The notes beneath the pieces were generated by a model that had not been told where the DNA came from, made no database searches, and saw nothing but the letters and a program-made list of their open reading frames with translations. Position numbers and translations under genes: made by a program. Source: Arachnopeziza araneosa (taxonomy: Eukaryota; Ascomycota; Leotiomycetes; Helotiales; Arachnopezizaceae). From it: DNA of 64,000 bases. The first letter of the stretch is position 1, and the number at the start of each line of letters is the position of its first letter. The stretch lies in assembly GCA_003988855.1 (NCBI GenBank), contig QYAI01000081.1, positions 186,001 through 250,000 on the forward strand, in the 5' to 3' direction. Of the stretch, positions 10,041 to 20,939 are shown piece by piece.

Positions 10041-11157
10041 TTAGGGCTCGTACAACGCCATCTCAGGACAAGGGACATGCTCAATTTCTTCTTCAACATG
10101 CTTCCAGAACTCATCGCCTTTAGGTTGAGTCATGCCATTTCCACGATGAACTTTCTCATCATACTCCGCTTTGCTTTTCACAGCATAGTGATGCAGACCG
10201 ATTCGATCTCGAGTGACGGGTTTTCGCCAAGCAGCACTGTCGACAATATCGCCCCATTCTCCAACGGTATAGGTGTTATCGGTTGTTATGAACTTGTGTG
10301 GGTTTACTGGAGGGCCAGCATATGCTGTCTTCACAATTGATTTGATATGGTTATTATCCGTGTTTTCTCCACCATGCTCATCATCGTCGAAGATGCATTC
10401 TGTGAAACCCCTCCTGGTAGATTCGGGGCGTGTTAACAGGCCATTTGAGGTGTGCATTCTCCAGCTGGCAAGAATTAGATTTCAATCTAGCACTGGTATT
10501 TTAGGATACTTACTTAATACCAAGTGCCCCCACAGTCTCATTCTTCTCGAAACCCTGCAGAATATCCATCAGACTTTCAGGTCCAGGCGTCTCCAGGAAT
10601 TCATCTCCGTCGAGAAATGCAAGCCACGTATGTCTATCCTTATATTTCTCGATGCACTGGCTGTAGAATACTAGCTGCATATAATTATTGCGGGAAGCTC
10701 GAGGTTGATAATTGAAGGTCAGAGCTGATCTTGGTATCCCAGGAAAGTCGTATGATGAGAGAGGTGGAGTTGAGCCATCATCCATGACATAAAACCTCTT
10801 GATTCCCATGTGATGGTAATGATGGACAAAGAACTCCACCAAATCATCAGCTTGGTCCTTCACCGAGAGACAGACCGCTATGTGTTCGTCTCCTGGGAGC
10901 GCATCGTAAGGCTTTGAATCGCTGCTAGAAGTGTCTGGCTTCTTGCTTAGCCGTGATTCGGATAGTGGAACGTCATCAGGGTTGTAGATGGGTGGGCTAT
11001 CGTCTGAAGGTCGCTGTGCTGGTTTGACCACAGCTGGAGGTCTTCCTACTGCTGTGGCATCATCTTTTAAGAGAAGGTGTAGCGTCAATAAAGACACTAA
11101 GAAGAGCAAAATATGCTTCCATTGAATGCCATGTGTGAATTTAAGCAGGTCATCCAT
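10041..11157 (-). CDS. type II membrane glycosyltransferase, GT92 (DUF23)-like
   Basis: Two exons, 11157-10514 and 10464-10041, with a 49-nt intron (GTAAGT...CAG) that restores the reading Asn-Trp-Arg-Met across the junction; 355 residues. A short cytosolic head is followed by one hydrophobic anchor (about residues 15-30), a Pro/Ser stem, then a catalytic domain starting HIAVCLSVKD. VMDDGS at about 124-129 and FLDGDEF at about 181-187 give the DxD-type metal and nucleotide-sugar site; GLHHYAVKS near the C-terminus matches the conserved His region of the family. Likely a Golgi enzyme adding a sugar to glycans; donor and acceptor are unknown. ATG 11157 is chosen because it directly precedes the anchor; the upstream in-frame extension is Ser/Leu-rich with no support. 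Related GT2-like families are the alternative. Confidence 0.8.
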
Positions 11158-12345
11158 GGTCGACAGCAGTTGAACGAGTGTGAAGTGCAGGCAGGACAGA
11201 GAGAGACAACATCTTGAATCGGAGGCTGAAGTATTTGATTTCAGCCCAAGGAGTGGAACGAAGTATTGGAATGACCCAAAAGGGAAAGCACTGTGCGCCA
11301 CGAAGACTAGTGCTCGTTTTTGGCTAGATCAGTCTTCAGGGGTCAGGAGAAGCCCGAAGCTGCAAGTCTCGATCAAGCTGCAGGGACGAATGAACACCAA
11401 AGTCTCGGTGGATCTTCAAAGAAGACGAAGAGATAGAACTAGGTCATCGAGAGTATTTCATAAGAGATTATTTTCAATTTGAAAATGGTGGAGTGCTGAG
11501 AGGAAAGATCGACCGCACCAAGTAGCACAAGAGGTCGTTTCTTCTTGATACAGTACCACTGTTCACGGATGGAGACATTCACGTACGTTGTGCTAAATCC
11601 CTTCTGATATATATTTGTCCTTGATTCCATTTTGAGAGTGTGGTAAAACTCCTCCGCTCGCATACTGACATGGCATGTGAGTAAGGGAGGTTAATGATTT
11701 CGACTCCATGTATGCATTCGCTTCTTCTTTTAGCCTTGCCGTTGAAACCGGAGGCAGATGAGAATAGAATTTTGGTTGTTTATTTCAGAGGAAATGGTTG
11801 ATGAGAAGGAATATTGAATAAGGATCAAATGTCTGGGCTTAGGTGGTAGGATTTGTGATGTGTGGTAGTCTCCGTCTCATGAGCAATTCCCAGCTGAATC
11901 AATTGACTTGTGGAGCCTAGCTGTTCAAGTTGAGATTGTGAATAACTATTGCTAGATTAAGAGAGAGAAGTTCGATGCTTCATCCATCGCGATTAAAGAA
12001 CTACTGACGTGGAGAAATGTTGGGCATCAGAGTGTCTACCCTATCTAATTCTACCATGAGAGTGCTTCTGACAGCAATAACAGATGCCCTGATTTGTCCA
12101 TCTCCTGCTTGGGGAATATGCTGGTTTGGAGCTTCTCCAGACTTCCGAGATCTTCCGCTCTCGGCAGGACCCGTGTGCAACCTTCCGACCCAAGCACTTT
12201 TTCTTGCGTTGAGGCTTGATCTTGTCCATATCAAAATTCGATACTCACCATTTTCCAGAGTCCTGGTAGAGATCTAACACTCAATTAGAAGTCAATTGAT
12301 CTATTGAAGCTTTCCCGGCGTTTCTGAAGCCTCACAAGTGTCAAG
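11158..12345. other. divergent promoter region between glycosyltransferase and fumarase
   Basis: About 1.2 kb separates two divergent start codons. No gene-like frame. It must hold both 5' leaders and promoters; I could not pick out individual elements with confidence. Confidence 0.6.
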
Positions 12346-14109
12346 ATGATGCGGGCACGAGGAACCTCCGCCATCGCAGCTCCACTATCAGCTGTCAAAC
12401 CGAGGGTGGCTCATTCTCTCCATGTCCAGAGTTCAGCATCGCGGACATTGACCTGCCGAAAATTATCTTCTGTCTCCAAACCTATATACCCAAGTAGACA
12501 TCTATCAAGACCGCAAACTGCCTCCCGAGACGTCCTACAATCTGCCTCTCTTCAACCCCGCTTCGAGAGACAGTTCAACGCGACCGCATATAGAATGGCA
12601 GAGACAAGAGCTGAGACAGATGCCTTCGGTGAAGTGCAGGTCCCCGCAGACAAATATTGGGGAGCGCAGACGGAGAGATCATTGGAGAATTTCAGGATCA
12701 ATCAACCCCAGGATCGCATGCCTCCTCCAATTGTCAAAGCATTTGGTATCTTGAAGGGTGCTGCTGCTACTGTAAATATGAAATTTGGACTTGGTACGCC
12801 TTAAGATATAAAGTTAATCGAATATACGCTCACGATCGACAGACCCGAAGATTGGCAATGCCATCAAGGAAGCTGCTGCTGAAGTAGCAGAGCTCAAGCT
12901 CATCGACCACTTCCCCCTTGTTGTCTGGCAGACTGGCTCTGGAACACAATCAAACATGAATGCCAACGAAGTTATCTCCAACCGAGCCATTGAGATCTTG
13001 GGAGGAAAGATGGGAAGCAAGAAGCCGGTTCACCCAAACGATCATGTCAATATGTCAGCCTCGTCAAATGACACCTTCCCCACAGTTATGCACATTGCGG
13101 CCGTCCTCGAAATTGAGCATGAACTCCTTCCTGCTATCAAGTCCCTTAAAAGTGCTCTTCAAGCTAAAGTCGACGAGTTTGAAGCTAAAAAGATCATCAA
13201 GATTGGACGAACCCATCTACAAGATGCAACTCCTCTGACCCTGGCACAGGAGTTCTCTGGATATGTCGCTCAATTGGATTTCGGGTATAAGCGTGTAGAA
13301 TCATCTCTCGGAGATCTGAGATATCTTGCGCAAGGTGGAACTGCCGTAGGAACCGGAATCAACACTTTCAAAGGCTTTGCCGAAGGCATTGCTGAGGAAG
13401 TTAGCAAAATGACTGGCACTGAGTTCAAGACAGCGCCCAACAAGTTTGAATCCCTTGCTGCGCACGACGCTTGTGTTCAAGCCCACGGCTCACTTAACAC
13501 CTTGGCTGTTTCCCTTACCAAGATTGCCCAGGATATCAGATATCTTGGTTCTGGACCACGATGTGGACTTGGCGAGTTAGCTCTGCCCGAAAACGAGCCT
13601 GGTAGTAGTATCATGCCCGGAAAAGTTAACCCAACTCAATGCGAGGCCTTGACCATGCTCGCTGCGCAAGTGATTGGTAACAATGTAGCTTGCACAGTGG
13701 GAGGCATGAATGGCCAATTTGAGTTGAATGTCTACAAGCCATTGATCATCCGCAATGTTCTCCATAGTATCCGTCTTCTCAGCGATGGAATGAGGTCCTT
13801 TGAGAAGAACTTGGTCGTGGGCCTTAAGGCTAACGAGGAAAAGATCAGTAACATCATGAAGGAATCGTATGCTTCCCCAGACGAAAATGAATGAATCACT
13901 TACTAACCTTTTCCAGACTCATGTTGGTTACTTGTCTAAACCCTAAGATTGGTTATGACATGGCTAGCAAGGTTGCTAAAAACGCACACAAGAAGGGCTT
14001 GACCTTGAAAGAGTCGGCTATGGAATTGAAGGCATTGAGTTCTGAGGATTTTGACAAGTTGGTTAAACCGGAGCTAATGATTGGCCCGGAGGAGTATAAG
14101 GGAAAATGA
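12346..14109 (+). CDS. fumarate hydratase (class II fumarase), mitochondrial with possible cytosolic form
   Basis: Three exons, 12346-12793, 12843-13866 and 13917-14109, separated by 49- and 50-nt introns; the second has a perfect TACTAAC branch point at 13901-13907. The 554-residue product catalyses reversible hydration of fumarate to L-malate in the TCA cycle. The first 80 or so residues are rich in Arg, Ser and Ala with no acidic residues at the very start, as expected for a mitochondrial presequence. The core begins ETDAFGEVQVPADKYWGAQT and contains GSGTQSNMNANEV, HPNDHVNMSASSNDTFPT, GRTHLQDATP and the signature loop GSSIMPGKVNP at about residues 403-413. An in-frame ATG at 12595 (codon 84) sits exactly before the mature protein and could start a cytosolic isoform. 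It converges on malate synthase 360 bp away. Confidence 0.97.
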
Positions 14110-14469
14110 TCAGAGTCATATGTAACATCAGGAAAATTGACGTGTATATAAATTGTACAGATGAAGGAAAGTCCTGGAATCAATGAATTGTTGTCCCGAT
14201 ATACGAACGAGGTTTATATGCATGCAATGTGCTGCTAGATGCTGAGTCAAAATTCAAAGAATACGGGGATAGATGAATAGTTGAGAAGAAGCGTGACCAA
14301 GCTCTGTCGACAAATTGATAAACCCGTGTTCTTGGATTGGTGTTCATATTTCATACAAATTAGTTCATCCCAGATTAAACCACACTCTCCTTCTAGTCTC
14401 ATTCAGCAAGAGCGTATGAAATCCTTTAGATTTGCTCGATTGCGTTCTTTCCATTTCCTTCACACCAAC
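14110..14469. other. convergent 3' region of fumarase and malate synthase
   Basis: A 360-bp AT-rich spacer between two stop codons facing each other. It must carry both 3' ends and polyadenylation signals; no further gene is visible. Confidence 0.6.
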
Positions 14470-16204
14470 TCACAATTTTGAGGCTGGGTTTGCACTTCCC
14501 ACACTGGTAATCTCATTGTATAGCAACCTGGTTCCATCATTAGCCGTATTCAAGTATCAGTAAAGAATGGGAACTCACGAAGTCAAGAAATCAGCATAAT
14601 CCTCTCCCGTGACTTGACCAGAGAAATATTGTGCAGCGAGGTGATACTTATTCCCCTTAGCGCCCTTGCTTGACAACTCATCGGCCTGCTCCTTCAACAG
14701 TTTAAGCGCATATGACTTGTCGACTTTCTTGCCTTCTGCGGTGGAAACTCCATGTCTCACCCATTGCCACAATTGGGAGCGGGAGACTTCCGCCGTAGCA
14801 GCATCTTCCATCAAATAATTGATTGGCACACATCCCACGCCCCGAAGCCATCCTTCCATATACCCCAGACCAATGTTCAGGTTCTTACGGATTCCCTCTT
14901 CGGTAATCTTCCCCGGAACGTTCATATTCAATAGGTCGTTTTGCGTGATTTTAACCTCTTCTCGTCGCACGAACATCTGATTCGGTGTGGGCATGTGCTT
15001 ATTGAAGACGTCAGAGGCAATGTACGCTAGCGCCGGATGGGCAACCCAGGTGCCATCATGGCCGGCCTTAGCTTCGCGGAGCTTGTCTGCGTAGACTCCC
15101 TCCATGGCTTTGTCGTTGGCGGCCTTGTCGTCTTTGATGGGTATTTGAGCCGCCATGCCACCCATAGCATGGACCTGTCTACGGTGGCATGTTTGAATTA
15201 GGAGTTTGACATAAGCATCCATAAATGGTACGGTCATGGTTACGGCGGAGCGGTCAGGGAGGACGAAGTTAGAATTTTGGCGGAATTTCTTGATCACGGA
15301 AAAGATGTAGTCCCATCTTCCGCAGTTGAGGCCGGATGAGTGGTCGCGGAGCTCGTAGATGATCTCGTCCATTTCAAAGGCGGCGAGGATAGTCTCGATG
15401 AGGACAGTGCCACGGATGGTTCCTCGTGGGATGGCGAGGCAGTCTTGAGCTAGGTTGAAGACGTCATTCCAGAGGCGTGCCTCGAGATGAGATTCCATTT
15501 TGGGTAGGTAGAAGTATGGTCCTGTGCCACGCTTGATGAGCTCATGGGCATTATGGAAGAAGTAAAGACCAAAGTCGAAGAGGGAGCCAGAAATAGGCTC
15601 GCCGTCTACTGTGAAGTGCTTCTCCTCCAAATGCCAACCTCGAGGACGTACTATGAGGGTTGGAAGTGTACGGTCGGTGCGAAGCTTGTAATCTTTTTCT
15701 CCTATCTTGAAGTCGACTTGTCTGCGGATAGCATCGTAGAGATTTACTTGACCATTGATCATATTGTCCCATGTTGGAGCGCTAGAATCTAGATAACAGT
15801 CAATATTAGCACTCCAATTTTCAAGAGGATGTATGGAAGCCACCTTCAAAATCTGCCATATATGTCCAAACATTGGAGTTTAATGCATTGACAACCATCT
15901 TTCGGTCTGTAGGCCCAGTGATTTCCACCCTTCGGTCGATTAACCCTGGAGCAGGCTTTGCTCCTCTCCATGCATCATTCTCGCGGATATGTCTTGTTTC
16001 TGGGAGAAAGTCGGGAAGAACGCCCTTGTCAAGTTCTGCTTGTCTGATTACTCGACGTTGAAGGAGCTCTTTGCGTGTTTTATTGAACGATCTGTGTAGT
16101 AGAGCGAGGAATGCAAGTGCATCCTTGGTCAATATCTTTCTGTTGAAATCATTGATTGTGCCAGAGACAGTCACGCCTTGGAGGAGGGATTCTGTGGTTG
16201 CCAT
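14470..16204 (-). CDS. malate synthase, peroxisomal/glyoxysomal
   Basis: Three exons, 16204-15844, 15788-14579 and 14527-14470, with introns of 55 and 51 nt; 542 residues. It condenses glyoxylate with acetyl-CoA to give malate, the second dedicated step of the glyoxylate cycle, needed for growth on acetate and fatty acids. The family signature RDHSSGLNCGRWDYIF is intact, as are ADFEDSSAPTWDNMINGQ (reconstituted across intron 1) and TWVAHPALAYIASDVF. The short last exon is easy to miss: it adds LLYNEITS...NPASKL, so the protein ends in a canonical SKL peroxisomal signal. Length and start match fungal A-type malate synthases. Expression is normally carbon-catabolite repressed and acetate-induced. 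Confidence 0.97.
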
Positions 16205-18684
16205 GCTGGGTATTGAGCACCGTGTGTGGATATAATATGAGCACGAGATAGGTAGCGTAGTCAAAGTTGCAGTTCTTTTTGAAGCTTCAGATAAGTTAGT
16301 AGTGTGCTGTGGGATGGCTGCTTACGACGGGGAAGAGGAAGCACCATATACCTAGGGTAATTCACGGCAACGAGGAAGAAATCGGTAGTCTCCTGGTAGC
16401 GGACAGCAAGATCTCGGGTGGAGGGAGTTGACAAAAGGAGGAGGGGAGAGCTTGTGAAAGTGTGGGGAACGTCAACAACACCCAACGAGAATGCCGCTGA
16501 TGACGTTGGAATCTGAAGACGTTCGGAATGAGAAAACACCTCACGCTTGTCCTCTCTTAAACCTGCGAACAATTAATATGTATGCTTAGTACCCTTCTCT
16601 TCTCTCCTCAAAAAAATGTTTATTTTCTGATCTTCTTGCATGTGTAGCGGATGCGATGACGGAGGTCAACTCCCCTCCTTCTGGAACCTCGGTCTCGGCA
16701 CCCCACGGCATGCCACGGCCACCGTCTTTACCCGTCGTTTGCGGTCAATTCCGACTTGTTTTCGCTACTTACTCGATCGATATTGATTCATCGTCCAGAA
16801 ATTCTTATCGCTGTTCGAGTCACGCCTTCTCAGGCCTGTGTAAAAATCCTCTACTCGGGAGATGATTGCGATGTTTAAAGAGGAAGAGGAAAGTATCCTC
16901 TAAACGCGAAGTTTAAAGGCATAATCTTGGGGTAGAGGAACTGTGGCAAATAGGAAATTAGTTCTGATCAAAGAATAAGAGAGCAGTGGTTTGAACTCTT
17001 GAAATGAGCCTTGTTCTGATGCTGAACTTGTCCGCTGCCAAGTGGTCAGAGCAGTAAATATTTGACATTGTTCCAATCTCTTTACAGCTGCATCCATTAG
17101 CCGACTGCTAAGTAAATGAGCTTGCAATTTGACGAACAGCTGCAAAACATGACCATGGCTGCGATTCTGTTGCTGTAACCTGACACGAAGGACCCATACT
17201 CGAAGACGAATGCTGAGTGTCTGCCGTGCTGGTCTAGGTCTAAGAAGACCATTTATCTTCGATGATGATCCAAGAAGTTATTGAGAGCATTCACTATGGC
17301 AGCCTCGATACACACTACAGAATTGTTGCATGCAGAGAAGACTTGGTTATCTTGGGGCTGCAACAAAGTCGTTCCACTGTATAATGATCACTGCTCGGTT
17401 TCAGAAAGCCATTGTCGTTGCAATGATTCTGGGAACTAAGTTCGAAAGAAGCAAGAGGCCCAACAAAATATTTGCCTGTGGCCTTGTAAAAACATCCTCA
17501 TAGACTCTGGTTTCATAAGCTGACTTTACATAATCTGCTCAATTGATGTATCAGGGTCAATGAAGAAGTTCAAGCGAAAAGATGGCACATAAGCTTTTCC
17601 TGCCTTGCTACCATGCTCCGCGTAATGCCTCTGCTTGTGAAATAAGCCAAAACACGCACAGTATCTCTCTCAGTTTGAACAATAACTGCTCGCCTCGCAA
17701 GTTTGATATGCTCGTGGCTCAAACAGATAGAAGTGTAAATTGACAATAAGACTCAATGTCTCATCCGAACGATAAAAACAAATAATGAATCGGCTTTTCT
17801 CCGGCGCTCCCAACAGTCCATCTCAATATTCCATAAATCTACAGTTCATCAAATAATTTGATATCATAGGATTTTTGTATTACACTCTACATGTACCACT
17901 TGGTGTTCTCGACCTGGGGAAAGAAGATGTGGTGCTGACTCTGATGGAGGAGGACCTTTGAGCAAATTGTTTTGAGCACCAAAAAAACACGAAGACTCGT
18001 TGGTCAGGGGCAGGTAGGGATTCAGCGGTAGTGGCGTTCGTATCAACGCCCTGTATGCGCTGCTTTACTGGAACGTAGGTCAGCCGTCCAGGTGCGAGTA
18101 CCGAGAAACGCTATATTAATTCTGAATCTGGATCATGGTAAAGTCGAAAAGGAAAATCTTTGGCTAAATAGTGTAAGATTGACGCAACGAAAGATTACTT
18201 CTCTCGAGTCGAAAGATTTGACACGAATTCGTAGTTCACGATCACGTGGAACAGCGCGCGCTCACAAAGCAGCTTATGAACTAAGAGTTGGCTAGCCTTG
18301 AGCGGGTTTGAGAAGGTTTCGATACCCAAAGCCACAGAAGCTAAAGCCCTTTCAGCTGGAAACCCGCCCCTTTCTCCCTTCATCTTGGTTCCAAGCACTC
18401 GGGAGACCATGCAATCGTCTTGCTGACCTTGCAAATCTTGCACCGAGTGAGTTCTTGACGCCGTAGGTGTTGCACACCACCGTAAGAATTGCCCCACCTA
18501 GTACCAACTCTTACCAGCTCATTCCCTCTCAACTCTTCTTAATCAACTCCCAATCCCGCCCTGTATTGACAAGTCTATTCTCCTTCAGCCTCATTCCGAC
18601 AACATCAACAAACTGGACACTTGTAGACCACGATATACACGAAACTCCGCTCATTCCTCGAGCTACGCGCTGTAAGCTGCAACA
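16205..18684. other. 2.5-kb divergent region between malate synthase and the copper transporter
   Basis: No convincing gene. The first 370 bp on the minus strand look like a 5' leader, with a possible 41-nt intron at 16285-16325 (GTAAGC donor, CTACTAAC branch point, AAG acceptor). Two GTGGGG-type matches to the carbon repressor CreA consensus lie at 16462-16467 and, inverted, 16701-16706. Two TGAGCA motifs resembling copper-response elements lie nearer the copper transporter. The rest is AT-rich and featureless. Confidence 0.5.
17959..17980. promoter_or_regulatory. paired copper-response-like motifs
   Basis: TGAGCAAA at 17959-17966 is the exact reverse complement of the yeast Mac1 core TTTGCTCA, and TGAGCACC at 17973-17980 is a close variant in the same orientation 14 bp further on. 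They lie about 700 bp upstream of the Ctr copper transporter start, where a low-copper activator would be expected to act. Eight-base matches occur by chance, so this is suggestive only. Confidence 0.3.
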
Positions 18685-19284
18685 ATGAATACCACGATGG
18701 ATACCACAGGCACGATGATGTCGATGTCCGCGATGTCCATGACGTTCTTCACCAGCACGACCACCCCTATCTTCTCTTCCTCATGGATGCCATCAAGCTT
18801 AGGAGGTTACGCCGGGACCTGCATCTTCCTCATTATCCTCGCGACCATATTCCGAGCACTGCTAGCAGTCAAAGCGTGGAAAGAGACAGCGTGGATGGAT
18901 GCCGAGTTCAATCGAAGATATGTCACTGTTGCTGGGAAGCTACCAAAGGCGGAGCGTGTGGCATCGGATAGTGAGAGTAAGAGAATGATCTTGACGGAGA
19001 ATGGTGTAGAGGAAGATGTTATGGTTGTTAAGAAACGCAGTATGGGGATCAGACCTTGGAGGCTTACTGTTGATCCTATTCGTGCCGCTCTGGATACTGT
19101 CATTGCTGGTGTAGCATATTTACTGTGAGTTGTTACGTCCCTACACGTCTTTTCCGTGCTGATTCTTAGAAGCATGTTGGGCGTTATGACCATGAACGTA
19201 GGATACTTCTTATCGATACTGGGAGGAACATTTCTTGGTAGTCTTTTGTTGGGGAGATACGCTGCTGCAACAATTGGACACTGA
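18685..19284 (+). CDS. Ctr-family copper transporter
   Basis: Two exons, 18685-19124 and 19170-19284, with a 45-nt intron; 184 residues. The protein imports Cu(I) across a membrane as a trimer. The extracellular N-terminus is Met-rich (MNTTMDTTGTMMSMSAMSM), a typical copper-capturing segment. TM1 is about residues 50-68; a soluble loop follows; the second exon supplies the MxxxM element (MLGVMTM) of TM2 and the GxxxG-containing TM3 (GYFLSILGGTFLGSLLLG). Without the intron the protein would stop before TM2, so the splice is well supported. The high-affinity plasma-membrane or the vacuolar class cannot be told apart here. There is no Cys-rich C-terminal tail; the end is RYAAATIGH. Confidence 0.9.
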
Positions 19285-20939
19285 GAGATAACTGTTACGA
19301 TAGTACGACTGGAAATGGCGTCGGGAGTTGGAACCGTCAGCATTGCTAGCATACAGCAGGCTGCTTATTTGGTACTCATTTGAGGCAACTTCTTATATGG
19401 AGATAAAGACTCCACGATATCCCCGAGGATAGAATAATAATCCGATTTTCAAGCTCTTGATGATCTCAGTTATATATAATTTCTGACTTGCATGTCAGAA
19501 GCTCTAATACTCGCCTCCAGTCATGCCAGTATCTTTTCTAAGTATTGTGAGATATTTGTCCTACTTCGGCATCCTATGCTAGAAATTTATCATCTTCCAG
19601 CTAGGTTGGTCCTCCAATGTATACCCAAGAATTAAACTCGCCTGGTCTCCTTGCTTCTCCTCATGGCAGAGAAAGCAACGGCAACATAACACAGCTATAT
19701 AGCAAAGGAGAATCAAGCATAGAGTTTCCAATCACGAATAATCCACTCCCGACTAGCTGTGTGGAGGTGCTTAAGATGTGGTTTTACCAATCATGTCATT
19801 TTATCTAATCCTCTCTACAGCTCTCAAATAGAGACGCTTCCAACCATCACAAAACTACCGAGAAAGTCCAAACAAACTTCACGTGCAACTCTTGTTTCTC
19901 TGCCAAAATTCTCCCGACCCGGCCTAGCAAAAGCCCTGTTCCCTTTAATCTCCGTATTTATACCACCTATACTTAATCAAACAATCCCTACCAACCCCAT
20001 CGCCACGACCGCTAGAATAACTGAACGGTTCATCACCAAGCCACACCATCAAAAGCCAGAGTCGATCGAATCAAGCCGAGACAATTCACGTAGCCACTTC
20101 GAGCAGCGATCGCCGACGAAGCCTAACGGGCCAGCGGGCCCGTCCTCTCAGATCCAGGTTTCGTTCCGTTGATTGTTCGGTTGCGTTTGTTTATTCGTGC
20201 TGTTTGTTTTGCTGCTAAGCGAGGCGCGTGATCGTTGAATGTTTTGGACTTGCATTGAATCGGGGAGTGGAAGACGGGATTCGGAAGTGGGATGATTCTT
20301 CGGCTTTCCTGTGTTGCCACCTGACTCGGTCAATCGAGTGGACTATCGAGCTCTGATTTCGCGTTTCGCTTCTCCAATAGCAATATTCTCTTTAATCTCC
20401 CTTCAAGATCACTTCAAGAGTTTGAGGCTGGACGAACCATTTTCGCCGAGCTAGAGGAATGATGACGCTGGTGAACCGATGCTCTTTACTCTTCTGTTTT
20501 GCATCTGCTCAGCCTTGACATCTTGTCCTCCTGAACTTGGTCCTAGGCAAATTTGGAAAACCCCTCGGTTCAATATCCCTTTCAAAAGCTTTCACAACAG
20601 ATCAAATGATTTTAAGAGCTAGAAATCTAGGGAGTAAGGCTGCGCTTAAGATAAGATACCTGTGCTGTTCTAATTCTTTGAGACTCTTACAATAAGTTTC
20701 TGCTTATGTCTTATTTATTGTCGATACTTAATCAACTGCTAGAGACAAATTTCCACCGTAGTTTCAAAGTATAGCTAAAGAACAAAGAAGACGTTGTCAT
20801 TTGATCGACTGACTATAGTGAGTATATGTGCTTGCTAAGTGGTATCAACAAAACCTCTATCGAAAAGATGACCCCCTTCATGTCTCCTCGCTCGATCCAA
20901 AATCTGTTCAGAGAGCTTCCTCTTCTTCCTCATCTCTTA
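19285..20939. other. 1.7-kb convergent intergenic region without a gene
   Basis: Lies between the ends of the copper transporter and the Ser/Pro-rich protein gene. Only short frames, none with recognisable content. AT-rich, no repeats of note. Confidence 0.55.

Noticed and set aside
16261..16572. 103-codon minus-strand frame upstream of malate synthase
   Set aside because: More likely the transcribed leader of malate synthase; it contains a probable intron and no known motif.
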